A stretch of DNA of 64,000 nucleotides from Pseudomonas tumuqii (lineage in GTDB: Bacteria > Pseudomonadota > Gammaproteobacteria > Pseudomonadales > Pseudomonadaceae): the NCBI RefSeq assembly GCF_013184545.1, contig NZ_JAAOJA010000001.1:793425-857424 (forward strand), read 5' to 3'. Of this stretch, positions 45,231 to 54,143 are shown one piece after another. How positions within the stretch are numbered: position 1 is the first letter of the stretch; each line of letters begins with the position of its first letter. The position numbers and the translations under genes were made by a program. The notes beneath the pieces were generated by a model, which saw nothing but the letters and a program-made list of their open reading frames with translations, searched no databases and was not told where the DNA came from.

Positions 45231-47036
45231 TTATTGCCTGCTCTGCAGATAGGCGCGCCAGCCGCCGAAGTGGCTGATGTCCTCGGCGCCTTGCAGGCCG
45301 CAGGGCTCGCAGATGAAACCGCTCTCCCATGTGCCGTCCGCCAGCTGCACCTTGCCCAGGCCCAGCGGCGCCGGGATGCCGGTGAGGAAGGAGCCCAGCT
45401 CGCTGCTCGGCAGCTCCCAGACTTCCACCACGATGGCCACGCCGCCCTCGGCGACCCGGAGCATACCGGGCCTAAAGGGTGGACCGCCGGCCAGGGCGTA
45501 CAACCGATAGTCCGCCGAACTCTGGGTGGCTTCGATCAGGCGCGCGCCGCGCTGCTTGAGTTGCCAATTGAGCGGCAAGTTATCCAGGTGCGCACCGCAG
45601 ACCACCAGGCGCGCGCGGTCGTTGCGCGCGATGCCGCTCGGCGCGCTCGGGTCCAGGCTACGGTCGCCGGCCAGCGGCAACCCGGTCTGGCGCTGCAAGG
45701 CGCCGGCCAGGCTCAGCAGGTACTGATCGGTAAAGGCGCGGCCGAACAGGGTCACGCCCCAGGGCAGGCCGTTTTGCATAAAGCCCGCCGGCACCGCGAC
45801 GGCGGTGTAGTCGAGCATGTTCATGAAGTTGGTGTAGTAGCCCAGGTCGGCATTGCGCTTGACCGGCTCGGCGTGCAGCTCGGCGAGGGTCACCGGGCGC
45901 GGGTAGGCCGGGGTCAGCACGCAGTCGAGGTCGCTCATGATGCGGTCGCACAGGGCTTTCAGTGCCTGCAGACGGTACTGGGCGCGGAATAGCTGGACGG
46001 CGCTGGTGCCCGGGGCTTGCTCGAGTACCGCCTTGATCACCGGCAGTACCGCATCGGGCTGGGCCTCGATCAGCTCGCCGGCGACGCTGTAGCGTTCGGC
46101 CACCCAGGGGCCTTCATAGAGCAGGCGGGCGGCTTCGAGGAAGGGGGCGAAGTCGATTTGCACCGCTTCGCCGCCGAGGGCCTCGAGCCGTTCGATGGTG
46201 GCGGCGAACAGCACCGGGCTCTCGGCGCAACCGAGGAATTCCAGCTGTTTGGGCACGCCGAAACGAAAGCCCGGCTGCACTGTGCCGAAGGCGCTGGCAT
46301 CGTTCCACAGCGGATTGGCCCGGCTGTATGTATCGCGCGGGTCGAGTTTGGCGGTCAGGGCCAGCAACTGGCTGGCCTCGCGGGCGCTGGCGGTGAAGTA
46401 GGTCACGCAGTCCAGGGTGCGGCAGGCCGGCACCACCCCGGCGGTGGAAATCAGTCCCTTGCTGGCTTTCAGGCCGATCAGGTTGTTCAGTGCCGCCGGC
46501 ACCCGGCCGGAGCCTGCGGTATCGGTGCCCAGGGCGAAGCTGGCCAGGCCGAGGGCCACGGCCAGTGATGAGCCAGCGCTGGAGCCGCCGGACGGGTAGT
46601 CCGGGTGCACGCTGTTGCGGCATTCGCCGTAGGGCGAGCGGGTGCCGTTGAGGCCAGTGGCGAACTGGTCGAGGTTGGTCTTGCCCAACGGCACGGCGCC
46701 GAGGGCGAGCAATTGCTCGACGATGGTCGCGCTGCGTTCCGGCACATAGGCGAAGGCCGGGCAGGCGGCGGTGGTCGGCACGCCGGCCAGGTCGATATTG
46801 TCCTTGATGGCGAAGGGCACGCCGTACAGCGGCAGCTCGGCCGGCGACTTGCCGTCGAGGGCGGCCAGGTAGGGTTCCAGCTCTTCGGTGCTGAGCAGGT
46901 GGATAAACAGGTTGAACTCGGGGTTGAGCGCCGCGGCCTGGTCGCGCAGGGCGGCGATCAGTTGCCGTGGGGTGATGCTGCCGGCCTGGTAGGCGGCTTT
47001 TAGCGCGTCGAGGCGCAGGTCGAATTCGTGGGTCAT
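45231..47036 (-). CDS. atzF: Allophanate hydrolase
   Basis: 601 residues. The amidase-signature domain (about 1-460) contains VPFAIKDNIDLAGVPTTAACPAF with the catalytic Lys, and YPSGGSSAGSSLAVALGLASFALGTDTAGSGRVPAALNN with the Ser-cisSer pair. A C-terminal AtzF-like domain follows (ARLVVCGAHLDNLPLNWQL to GFICEP). It splits allophanate to ammonia and carbon dioxide, the last step of guanidine or urea breakdown by the carboxylase route. Last gene of the riboswitch-led operon, about 98 nt after the carboxylase. Confidence 0.93.
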   Translation of the reverse strand: MTHEFDLRLDALKAAYQAGSITPRQLIAALRDQAAALNPEFNLFIHLLSTEELEPYLAALDGKSPAELPLYGVPFAIKDNIDLAGVPTTAACPAFAYVPERSATIVEQLLALGAVPLGKTNLDQFATGLNGTRSPYGECRNSVHPDYPSGGSSAGSSLAVALGLASFALGTDTAGSGRVPAALNNLIGLKASKGLISTAGVVPACRTLDCVTYFTASAREASQLLALTAKLDPRDTYSRANPLWNDASAFGTVQPGFRFGVPKQLEFLGCAESPVLFAATIERLEALGGEAVQIDFAPFLEAARLLYEGPWVAERYSVAGELIEAQPDAVLPVIKAVLEQAPGTSAVQLFRAQYRLQALKALCDRIMSDLDCVLTPAYPRPVTLAELHAEPVKRNADLGYYTNFMNMLDYTAVAVPAGFMQNGLPWGVTLFGRAFTDQYLLSLAGALQRQTGLPLAGDRSLDPSAPSGIARNDRARLVVCGAHLDNLPLNWQLKQRGARLIEATQSSADYRLYALAGGPPFRPGMLRVAEGGVAIVVEVWELPSSELGSFLTGIPAPLGLGKVQLADGTWESGFICEPCGLQGAEDISHFGGWRAYLQSRQ

Positions 47037-47047
47037 GTTGGCTTCCT

Positions 47048-47116
47048 CGTAGGGTGCGTGGGCCGCCTAGGCCTTGCGCACCGCGGTGTTCAATGGTGCG
47101 CACGGCGCACCCTACG
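47048..47116. repeat. Inverted repeat between carboxylase and allophanate hydrolase
   Basis: CGTAGGGTGCG at 47048 pairs with CGCACCCTACG ending at 47116, with GTGCGC/GCGCAC material between. In the operon mRNA this is a hairpin between two genes and could protect or trim the transcript. Confidence 0.65.
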
Positions 47117-47134
47117 GCTGCATCCTGGTTTGCG

Positions 47135-50100
47135 TCAGACTTCTTCCAGCACCACCACCCGCTGGCCGGCACGCACCGGCGAGCCGGGTTGCACGCGCAC
47201 CTCGCTGACCAGGCCGTCACGCGGGGCGAGCAGGGGGATTTCCATCTTCATCGATTCGAGGATCACCAGCACATCGCCGGCCTTGACCCGGTCGCCGACT
47301 GCCACCTGCACCTGCCACAGGTTGCCGGCGATATGGCTTTCGATGGCGTGCTGGCCGTTGCCCAGGGGCGCGTCCTCACCCAGGTCGGGGGCGACGTCCT
47401 CGCTGTCGAAATGTGCCTGGCCCGATTCGATCCAGCGCTGGCGTTCGGCGTCGAACGCGCCGCGTTGCTGGGCGCGGAAGGCGGCGATGTCCTCGGCTTG
47501 CTCGACGAGGAAGGCCTGGTAGTCGGCCAGGTGCAGCTCGCTGTGTTCGATGCGCAGGTCATAGCGGCCCAAGGGGAAATCGCGACGGGTGCGCAGCAGT
47601 TCGTCCGCCGACACCGGGTAGAAGCGGATCTGGTCGAAGAAGCGCAGCAGCCAGGGTTTGCCGTCGAAGGCTGCGACTTCGCGGTAGCGGTTCCACATCT
47701 GCAGGGTACGGCCGACGAACTGGTAGCCGCCGGGGCCTTCCATGCCGTACACGCACATATAGGCGCCGCCGATACCCACCGAGTTCTCCGCGGTCCAGGT
47801 GCGCGCCGGGTTGTACTTGGTGGTGACCAGGCGATGCCGTGGATCCAGTGGCGTGGCCACCGGCGCGCCGAGGTAGACATCGCCCAGGCCCATCACCAGG
47901 TAGCTGGCGTCGAACACCGTGCGGTAAACCTCGTCGAGGTTGGGCAGGTCGTTGATCCGGCGGATGAACTCCAGATTGCTCGGGCACCAGGGGGCATCCT
48001 TGCGCACCGTGGTCATGTATTTCTCTATTGCGAGCTGGCAGGCCGGATCGTCCCAGGACAGTGGCAGGTGGACGATGCGCGACGGCACTTTCAGGTCTTG
48101 CGCGGCGCACACCGCGTCCCACTCGCCGGCGACGATGCCGAGCAGGTCGTTGAGGGCCAGGGTTTCCGGCTGGTAGTGCAGCTGCAGCGAGCGGATGCCC
48201 GGGGTGAGGTCGATCACCCCATCGAGCTGCTTGGCCTCCAGCGCCTGCATCAGCGCATGGCCGCGAAAGCGCAGGACCAGATCCAACTCCGGCGCGCCGA
48301 TTTCCAGCAGCAGGTGAGTGTCGCCGGACAGGCGGGCCACCAGGCGTTTATCGGCGTGGCCGATGTCGAGGACGATGGGGGAGGTGAGGGTATGGGCTTG
48401 TGTAGGAGCGAGGGGGGCACCATTGCCCTTGCTGGCGATCAGGGATTGCGCAGGATCGCCAGCAAGCTGGCTCCTACACAGGGTGGTGACCTGCAGATTA
48501 TTGGCTTTGGCCAACTGTCGCGCGGTGGCGATATCCACCGGGATGAACCTGACCTTGTCCCCGGCCTTAAGCTGCCCCAGCTGCCACAAATCGGCCTCGA
48601 TGATCGTCACCGGGCAGACGAAACCGCCCAGGCTCGGGCCGTCCGGACCGAGGATCACCGGCATGTCGCCGGTAAAGTCCACCGCCCCAATCGCATAGGG
48701 GTTGTCGTGGATATTCGAGGGGTGCAGGCCGGCTTCGCCGCCGCTGTCGCGTACCCATTCAGGCTTCGGGCCGATCAGGCGCACGCCGGTGCGGCTGGAG
48801 TTGAAGTGCACTTCCCAGGCGGTGGCGAAGAAGGTGGCGATATAGGCCGGGGTGAAGTATTCCGGCGCGCCATGGGGGCCGTAGATCACCCGGATTTCGC
48901 GCTCGGCGGGCAGCGCATCGCACAGCTCGGCGGGCAATTGCGCGCCGGCCGTGTGATCGGCGAGCGGCAATAGGTGCAGTACATCGCCGGCACGCAGGGC
49001 GCGGCCGCCGTGGCCGCCGAACTGGCCGAGGGTGAAGGTGCTTTTGCTGCCCAGGTAGTCCGGCAGCTGGATGCCGCCGCGCAGGCACAGGTAGCTGCGT
49101 GCGCCGGCGCCATTGATGGTGCCCAGGCTCAAGGTTCTGCCGGCCTTGACCAGCAGCGCGGTGTTCAGCGGCTGCTCGATACCATCGAGTTGCAGGGGAA
49201 TCGGTGCGCCGGTCACCGCCACCACCGCATCGGTGTTGAAGCGCAGGGTCGGGCCGCTCATGGTGATTTCCAGGGCGGCGGCGCCTTGCTCGTTACTCAG
49301 CAGGCGGTTGCCCAGGCGCAGGGCGCGGTCGTCCATCGGCCCGGACGGCGGCACGCCAACGGCCCAGTAGCCGAGGCGACCGGGGAAGTCCTGCACCGTG
49401 GTCTGGGTGCCGGCGCTAAGCACCTCGAAGGTGTCGGCTTTATAGACGAGATTGTCCAGGCAGCGGGTCCAGGGGTGGCCGCTGGCGAAGGGCGCGTCGA
49501 CCAGGATCTGCCGCAGGTAGTCGCGGTTGCTTTCCACGCCATAGAGGATGGTGTCGGCCAGGGCCTGATCCAGCGCGGCACTGGCGGCGTCGCGGGTCGC
49601 GGCCCAGGTGATGAGCTTGGCGATCATCGGGTCGAAGTAGGGCGGGATCTCGCAGCCGGCCTCGACCCAGGTATCGATACGCAGCGCCTGGCCGTCGGCC
49701 ACCGGGAACTGCACGGCGGTCAGCAAACCGGGGCTGGGCTGGAAGTCGCGGCCCGGATCTTCCGCATACAGCCGCGCCTGGATTGCATGGCCGCGGGGTT
49801 TGAGTCCCTTGGCCAATTCGGCCAGCGGCGGCAGATCGCCGGCCGCCAGTTCGATCATCCAGCGCACCAGGTCGACGCCCCACACCTGTTCGGTGACGCC
49901 GTGCTCGACCTGCAGGCGGGTGTTCACTTCGAGGAAGTAGAAGCGCGCCGCCTCGCTGTCGTAGACGAACTCGACGGTGCCGGCGCTGCGGTAGTTCACC
50001 GCCTTGGCCAGCTGGATCGCTGCCGCGCACAGCTCATCGGCCATGCCGGCCGGCAGGTTGGGCGCCGGGGTTTCTTCCAGCACCTTCTGGTTGCGCCGCT

Positions 50101-50791
50101 GCACCGAGCAGTCGCGCACGCCCAGGGCCAGCACTTCGCCCTGACCGTCGCCGAATACCTGCACTTCCAGGTGGCGGGCGCGCTGGATGTATTTCTCGAT
50201 GAATACGCCGCTGTCGCTGAAGTTGTTCTGCCCCAGGCGCTTGACCGCGTCGAAGGCCTCGCTCAACTCAACGGCGCTGTGGCACACGCGCATGCCGATG
50301 CCGCCACCGCCGGCGGTGCTCTTGAGCATTACCGGGTAACCGACTTGCTCGCCGGCGATCAATGCGGCGTCGAGGCTGTCCAGCAACTCGGTGCCTTCGA
50401 GCATCGGCACGCCATGCTGTTTGGCCAGGGCGCGGGCGGTGTGTTTCAGGCCAAAGACCCGCAACTGCTGCGGCGTCGGGCCAACAAAGGCAATGCCCGC
50501 GGCTTCGCAGGCTTCGGCGAAGGCGGCGTTTTCCGAGAGAAAACCGTAGCCGGGGTGGATGGCCTGGGCGCCGGCTTGCTTGGCCACGGCGAGAATCTTC
50601 TCGACCTGCAGGTAGGTGCCCGCAGCCGGGCCTTCGCCGAGGCTGTGGGCCTCGTCCGCCTGCTGGATATGCAGGCTGGCGGCGTCGGCTTCGGAGTAGA
50701 CGGCCACGCCGCCTACGCGCAGTTCATGGAGAGTACGCAGAATGCGGCAGGCAATGGCGCCACGGTTGGCGATCAGCAGTTTGGTGAACAT
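47135..50791 (-). CDS. Guanidine (urea) carboxylase, biotin-dependent
   Basis: 1218 residues from MFTKLLIANRGAIACRILRTL. Order: biotin carboxylase (about 1-450; KSTAGGGGIGMRVC ATP loop, FYFLEVNTRLQVEHGVTEQVW), KipA/AHS2-like domain (about 465-770; TTVQDFPGRLGYWAVGVPPSGPMDDRALRLGN), KipI/AHS1-like domain (about 800-1020), a C-terminal core, and a biotinyl domain with ESMKMEI near 1195. It carboxylates guanidine or urea with bicarbonate and ATP. The guanidine-I riboswitch and the two DUF1989 genes upstream favour guanidine, giving carboxyguanidine. A REP pair lies in frame in the KipA/KipI linker. Confidence 0.93.
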   Translation of the reverse strand: MFTKLLIANRGAIACRILRTLHELRVGGVAVYSEADAASLHIQQADEAHSLGEGPAAGTYLQVEKILAVAKQAGAQAIHPGYGFLSENAAFAEACEAAGIAFVGPTPQQLRVFGLKHTARALAKQHGVPMLEGTELLDSLDAALIAGEQVGYPVMLKSTAGGGGIGMRVCHSAVELSEAFDAVKRLGQNNFSDSGVFIEKYIQRARHLEVQVFGDGQGEVLALGVRDCSVQRRNQKVLEETPAPNLPAGMADELCAAAIQLAKAVNYRSAGTVEFVYDSEAARFYFLEVNTRLQVEHGVTEQVWGVDLVRWMIELAAGDLPPLAELAKGLKPRGHAIQARLYAEDPGRDFQPSPGLLTAVQFPVADGQALRIDTWVEAGCEIPPYFDPMIAKLITWAATRDAASAALDQALADTILYGVESNRDYLRQILVDAPFASGHPWTRCLDNLVYKADTFEVLSAGTQTTVQDFPGRLGYWAVGVPPSGPMDDRALRLGNRLLSNEQGAAALEITMSGPTLRFNTDAVVAVTGAPIPLQLDGIEQPLNTALLVKAGRTLSLGTINGAGARSYLCLRGGIQLPDYLGSKSTFTLGQFGGHGGRALRAGDVLHLLPLADHTAGAQLPAELCDALPAEREIRVIYGPHGAPEYFTPAYIATFFATAWEVHFNSSRTGVRLIGPKPEWVRDSGGEAGLHPSNIHDNPYAIGAVDFTGDMPVILGPDGPSLGGFVCPVTIIEADLWQLGQLKAGDKVRFIPVDIATARQLAKANNLQVTTLCRSQLAGDPAQSLIASKGNGAPLAPTQAHTLTSPIVLDIGHADKRLVARLSGDTHLLLEIGAPELDLVLRFRGHALMQALEAKQLDGVIDLTPGIRSLQLHYQPETLALNDLLGIVAGEWDAVCAAQDLKVPSRIVHLPLSWDDPACQLAIEKYMTTVRKDAPWCPSNLEFIRRINDLPNLDEVYRTVFDASYLVMGLGDVYLGAPVATPLDPRHRLVTTKYNPARTWTAENSVGIGGAYMCVYGMEGPGGYQFVGRTLQMWNRYREVAAFDGKPWLLRFFDQIRFYPVSADELLRTRRDFPLGRYDLRIEHSELHLADYQAFLVEQAEDIAAFRAQQRGAFDAERQRWIESGQAHFDSEDVAPDLGEDAPLGNGQHAIESHIAGNLWQVQVAVGDRVKAGDVLVILESMKMEIPLLAPRDGLVSEVRVQPGSPVRAGQRVVVLEEV
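48401..48478. repeat. REP pair inside the carboxylase coding sequence
   Basis: TGTAGGAGC at 48401 pairs with GCTCCTACA ending at 48478, and GCTGGCGATC (48431) with GATCGCCAGC (48454), a nested inverted repeat. The 78 bases are 26 codons exactly. The right half is the same 23-base REP unit as at 45142. Translated, it lies at residues about 772-797, between the KipA and KipI domains, and encodes material such as SQLAGDPAQSLIASKG. Confidence 0.85.
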
Positions 50792-50904
50792 CAGCAAAAC
50801 CCTCGAAAGGGAAAGCGGGCCGTCCCGCGGTATTCGGTCTGCACCCCGGTCGTCCGGGGTTGGGATGCTTTATCCCCTCTCCCTTATGTGGAGAGGGTCA
50901 CTCT

Positions 50905-50985
50905 CGTAGGATGGGTTGAGCGAAGCGATACCCATCAATGCATGTGCGGCCGGTGATGGGTATCGCAGGCTCAACCCATCCTACG
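50905..50985. repeat. Inverted repeat between DUF1989 gene and carboxylase
   Basis: CGTAGGATGGGTTGAGC at 50905 pairs with the reverse strand of GCTCAACCCATCCTACG ending at 50985; inside, CGATACCCATCA pairs with TGATGGGTATCG. A long, nearly perfect hairpin of the intergenic-repeat kind common in pseudomonads. Confidence 0.75.
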
Positions 50986-51004
50986 GTCTGGCTGGTCGCT
51001 GCCT

Positions 51005-51640
51005 TCAATCCCACACCAGTACCTCGGCCGGGGTCGGGTTGTAGCCGTTGCAGGGGTTGTTCAGTTGCGGGCAGTTGGAGATCAGTACGATCACGTCCAT
51101 ATGCGCCTTGAGCTCGACGTATTTGCCCGGCGCGGAGATGCCGTCCTCGAAGGTCAGGCCGCCCTCAGGGGTCACCGGTACGTTCATAAAGAAGTTGATG
51201 TTGGCGCCGATGTCGGCCTTGTTCAGCCGGCCGTCGTGCAGGCTGGCGCGCAGGAAGTTGTCGCGGCAGCTGTGCATATGGCGCTTGTCCAGGGCGTACC
51301 TGACCGTGTTGCTTTCCTGGGCGCAGGCACCGCCGAGGGTGTCGTGGCGGCCGCAGGTGTCGGCGACGATGCTCAGCAGCGGATTGCCCAGGTTGGAGTA
51401 GAGCACCGTGCCTGTGGTCAGGTAGACGCTGTTCTGCTTGCGCAGGGTGCGCTGCACGTCGTAACGCTCGCGCGGGTTGGCGGCGCTGTAGAACAGGGTG
51501 TCGACCGCCTGATTGCCTTCCAGATCGAGCAGGCGCAGGGTCTGCCCGGCCTTTACTTCGCAGAGGAAGGGTTCGCCGGCAGCGATGGTGGCGCGGTAGC
51601 TGGCCGCTTCGGGGTGCTTGTCGCTATGGGTCAGATTCAT
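51005..51640 (-). CDS. DUF1989 protein, carboxyguanidine deiminase subunit (urea carboxylase-associated)
   Basis: 211 residues, [53 protein letters not shown]. Family blocks are [39 protein letters not shown] and [35 protein letters not shown]. Paired DUF1989 proteins next to the carboxylase form the deiminase CgdAB that turns carboxyguanidine into allophanate (published work recalled from memory). GAGG lies before the ATG at 51640. Which of CgdA or CgdB it is I cannot say. Confidence 0.88.
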   Translation of the reverse strand: MNLTHSDKHPEAASYRATIAAGEPFLCEVKAGQTLRLLDLEGNQAVDTLFYSAANPRERYDVQRTLRKQNSVYLTTGTVLYSNLGNPLLSIVADTCGRHDTLGGACAQESNTVRYALDKRHMHSCRDNFLRASLHDGRLNKADIGANINFFMNVPVTPEGGLTFEDGISAPGKYVELKAHMDVIVLISNCPQLNNPCNGYNPTPAEVLVWD

Positions 51641-51651
51641 CTCGGCAAGCC

Positions 51652-52380
51652 TCAGATATACAGACGTTCGGTGTTGTGGAAGCCGCGGGCGTTCTCGGGG
51701 CGCGAGCTGCGGCAGAGCACGCTGATGCCGTCGCTGTCGACCTTGTGCCAGCTCAACTGCACCGGTTTGGGCGCGTAGGCGGGGTCGGGATCCATGGGGT
51801 GCTGCAGGGCGCTGAGCACCACCAATGTGTCCATCGGCGCATACAGCTCGATGTAGTCGCCGGCCTTGGAGTTGCCCGGCTGGAAGTGCAGGCGGCCATC
51901 GCTGTCGGCCGTGACCTTGCTGAACAGGTTGAGGCACATCAGCAGGTCCTGCAGGTTGAGGTTCCACTTGCCCATTTCCACCAGCAGGTTGTCCACGCCG
52001 TTGCGGAAGAAGCCGTTGCGCAGTTCCTGATAGCGGCCCTGGCCGTATTTCTCGGCGACCTCGTCGGCATTCAGCACACCGCCGAAGCTGTCGTGCCAGC
52101 CGCAGGTGTCGGCGGTGATCGCCGCCAGTACCCGGCCCATGTCCGAATACAGGCAGTGGCCGGCGGTCAGCTTGGCGGTGTGCTGGCACTTCAAGGAGTC
52201 AGGCAGGTTCAGTCGTTCGCTTTTCTCGGCAGCATTGAGCAGCAGCAGGCTGACGTTGGCGCCGCCTTCGAGGTCGCTGAGGCGCAGCAACTGGCCGCGC
52301 TTGAGTACGAACGAGGTGTGGCCGCCGCCGGGGAGCAGTTCTTCATAGAGCGTGGGGCGCAGGGTTAATGAGGCAGTCAT
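51652..52380 (-). CDS. DUF1989 protein, second carboxyguanidine deiminase subunit
   Basis: 242 residues, [53 protein letters not shown]. It shares with its neighbour the pattern [32 protein letters not shown], where TCGxHD is the likely metal/active-site motif, and [18 protein letters not shown]. Ends 11 nt before the next gene. With it, expected to form the deiminase between carboxylase and allophanate hydrolase. Confidence 0.88.
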   Translation of the reverse strand: MTASLTLRPTLYEELLPGGGHTSFVLKRGQLLRLSDLEGGANVSLLLLNAAEKSERLNLPDSLKCQHTAKLTAGHCLYSDMGRVLAAITADTCGWHDSFGGVLNADEVAEKYGQGRYQELRNGFFRNGVDNLLVEMGKWNLNLQDLLMCLNLFSKVTADSDGRLHFQPGNSKAGDYIELYAPMDTLVVLSALQHPMDPDPAYAPKPVQLSWHKVDSDGISVLCRSSRPENARGFHNTERLYI

Positions 52381-52390
52381 CTGATGCTCC

Positions 52391-53200
52391 TTACACAGCA
52401 GGTTGCAGGTTGCCGGTGATGTGCGGCGGCAACGCCTCGACTGCCGCGCGGGTGGCGCGGCGGTCGCTGTTCAGTGGGATGTCGTAGGTGATGCGCGCGC
52501 CGAAGGCGTTCGGCGCGTGCGGATCGACGCGGACCTTGTCGAACACCAGCAGGCGGGTGCCGAGGCTGAAACCCTCGCTCAGGTCGTGGGTGACCATGAA
52601 TACGGTCAGCCGGGTTTCGCGCCAGAGGTCCAGCAGCAGGCCATGCATGTCCTTGCGAATGCCCGGGTCGAGGGCGCCGAACGGCTCGTCGAGGAGCAAC
52701 ACCCGCGGCTGCATGATCAGCGCCTGGGCGATGGCCAGGCGCTGCTGCATGCCGCCGGAAAGCTGGGTCGGGTATTTGTCCAGGGCGTGGCCGAGGCCGA
52801 CCTTGCTCAGCATCTGCGCGGCCTGGTCGCGGGCCTCGCGTTTGGCACGGCCGAACAGTCGACCGAGCAGGGGCGAACGTGGCAACTCCAGGCCGATGGC
52901 GACGTTGTCCAGCACGCTCAAATGCGGGAACACCGAGTAACGCTGGAACACCACGCCGCGGCTGCTATCCGGTTCGGCGGCGAGTGGTTCGCCGGCCAGC
53001 AGGATCTCGCCACGGCTGGCACGCTCCTGACCCAGCAGCAGGCGCAGAAAGGTCGACTTGCCGCAGCCGGAGGCTCCTACAAGCGTGCAGAATTCTCCCT
53101 CGCTGATGTTCAGATTCAGGCGTTCCAGCACCACCTGATCGCCGTACTCCTGCCAGACGTTGTTGACCTGAATGAAGGCGCTGCTTGTTTTATCGCTCAT
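52391..53200 (-). CDS. ABC transporter ATPase, guanidine/urea operon
   Basis: 269 residues. Walker A is LVGASGCGKSTFLRLLLG, signature QLSGGMQQRLAIAQALI, Walker B VLLLDEPFGALDPG, and the switch histidine is in VFMVTHDLSEGFSLGTRLLVF. NitT/TauT class. Energises uptake with the permease, whose stop overlaps its start (ATGA). Confidence 0.92.
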   Translation of the reverse strand: MSDKTSSAFIQVNNVWQEYGDQVVLERLNLNISEGEFCTLVGASGCGKSTFLRLLLGQERASRGEILLAGEPLAAEPDSSRGVVFQRYSVFPHLSVLDNVAIGLELPRSPLLGRLFGRAKREARDQAAQMLSKVGLGHALDKYPTQLSGGMQQRLAIAQALIMQPRVLLLDEPFGALDPGIRKDMHGLLLDLWRETRLTVFMVTHDLSEGFSLGTRLLVFDKVRVDPHAPNAFGARITYDIPLNSDRRATRAAVEALPPHITGNLQPAV

Positions 53201-54012
53201 GCCTTGGCTCCTTCATACCAGGGGAAGCACAGCCGGGCGAGCTGGCGCAGGCTCAGGTCCATCAGCCAGGCGAGCAGGGTGATCCAGGCCACGTAGGGCA
53301 GGATCACGTCCATCGCCATATAGCGGCGCACCAGGAAGATCCGGTAACCGAGGCCGTCGGTGCTGGCGATGGCTTCGGCGGCAATCAGAAACAGCCAGGC
53401 CGAGCCGAGCACCAGGCGCAGGGCAATCAGCAGGCGCGGCATGATGTGCGGCAGAACCACGCGCAGGATCAGGGTCCAGGTGCTGGCCCCCAGGGTCTGC
53501 GCCTTGATCAGCAGCTCCGGTGGAATCTCGCGGGCGCGCTGTTCCAGATCGCGGGCCAGCACCGGGGTGATGCCGATGACGATCAGCATCACCTTGGACA
53601 GTTCGCCGAGGCCGAAGCTGATGAACAGGATCGGCAGGATCGCCAGGGGCGGCACCATCGACAGCACCGTGAGCAGCGGCGACAGCGGCGCACCGAACAG
53701 CGGCAGGCTGCCGGCGGCGATGCCCAGGCACAGCCCGACCACGGCAGCGATGCCCAGGCCCATGCCGAGGCGTTTGAGGCTGGCGCTGGTGTCCTGCCAG
53801 AACAGGTACTTGCCGCTGCGCTTGTCCTCGCTGAAGGCCAGGCGATCGACCGCCGCGACCATCTGCGTGGCGCTGGGCAGCAGCTTGTCGTTGGGGTTGT
53901 CCGCCAGGCGCTGCGCCGACCCCATGAAGTAGGCGAACAGCAGCAGGGCGAATGGCAGTAGCACCAGGAATAACCGGTTGGGGCGATTCGGGTGGCGGTT
54001 GATCAGGCGCAT
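53197..54012 (-). CDS. ABC transporter permease, guanidine/urea operon
   Basis: 271 residues, MRLINRHPNRPNRLFLVLLPFALLLFAYFMGSA, with six membrane segments and the EAA loop ELLIKAQTLGASTWTLILRVVLPHIMPRLLIALRL that docks on the ATPase. NitT/TauT-type permease. A longer frame to 54075 runs into the hairpin and is not used. Confidence 0.9.
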   Translation of the reverse strand: MRLINRHPNRPNRLFLVLLPFALLLFAYFMGSAQRLADNPNDKLLPSATQMVAAVDRLAFSEDKRSGKYLFWQDTSASLKRLGMGLGIAAVVGLCLGIAAGSLPLFGAPLSPLLTVLSMVPPLAILPILFISFGLGELSKVMLIVIGITPVLARDLEQRAREIPPELLIKAQTLGASTWTLILRVVLPHIMPRLLIALRLVLGSAWLFLIAAEAIASTDGLGYRIFLVRRYMAMDVILPYVAWITLLAWLMDLSLRQLARLCFPWYEGAKA

Positions 54013-54042
54013 GGCAATTTCTCGCGTGTCCGCGTTGTAGTG

Positions 54043-54116
54043 CGTAGGGTGGATGACGCTTTTTTCATCCACCATGAGGCCGCGTGGTGGATGGGTGAAG
54101 CGTCATCCACCCTACG
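54043..54116. repeat. Strong hairpin between binding-protein and permease genes
   Basis: CGTAGGGTGGATGACGCT (54043-54060) pairs perfectly over 18 bases with 54099-54116, and CATCCACCA (54066) with TGGTGGATG (54085) inside. In the mRNA it directly follows the binding-protein stop and could stabilise that part of the message, giving more binding protein than permease. Confidence 0.8.
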
Positions 54117-54143
54117 AGGGGCCGTTTACGCGAAGGCATCCGG

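Noticed and set aside
48974..50956. 660-residue plus-strand ORF
   Set aside because: Antisense to the carboxylase, whose domains and biotin motif are unmistakable.
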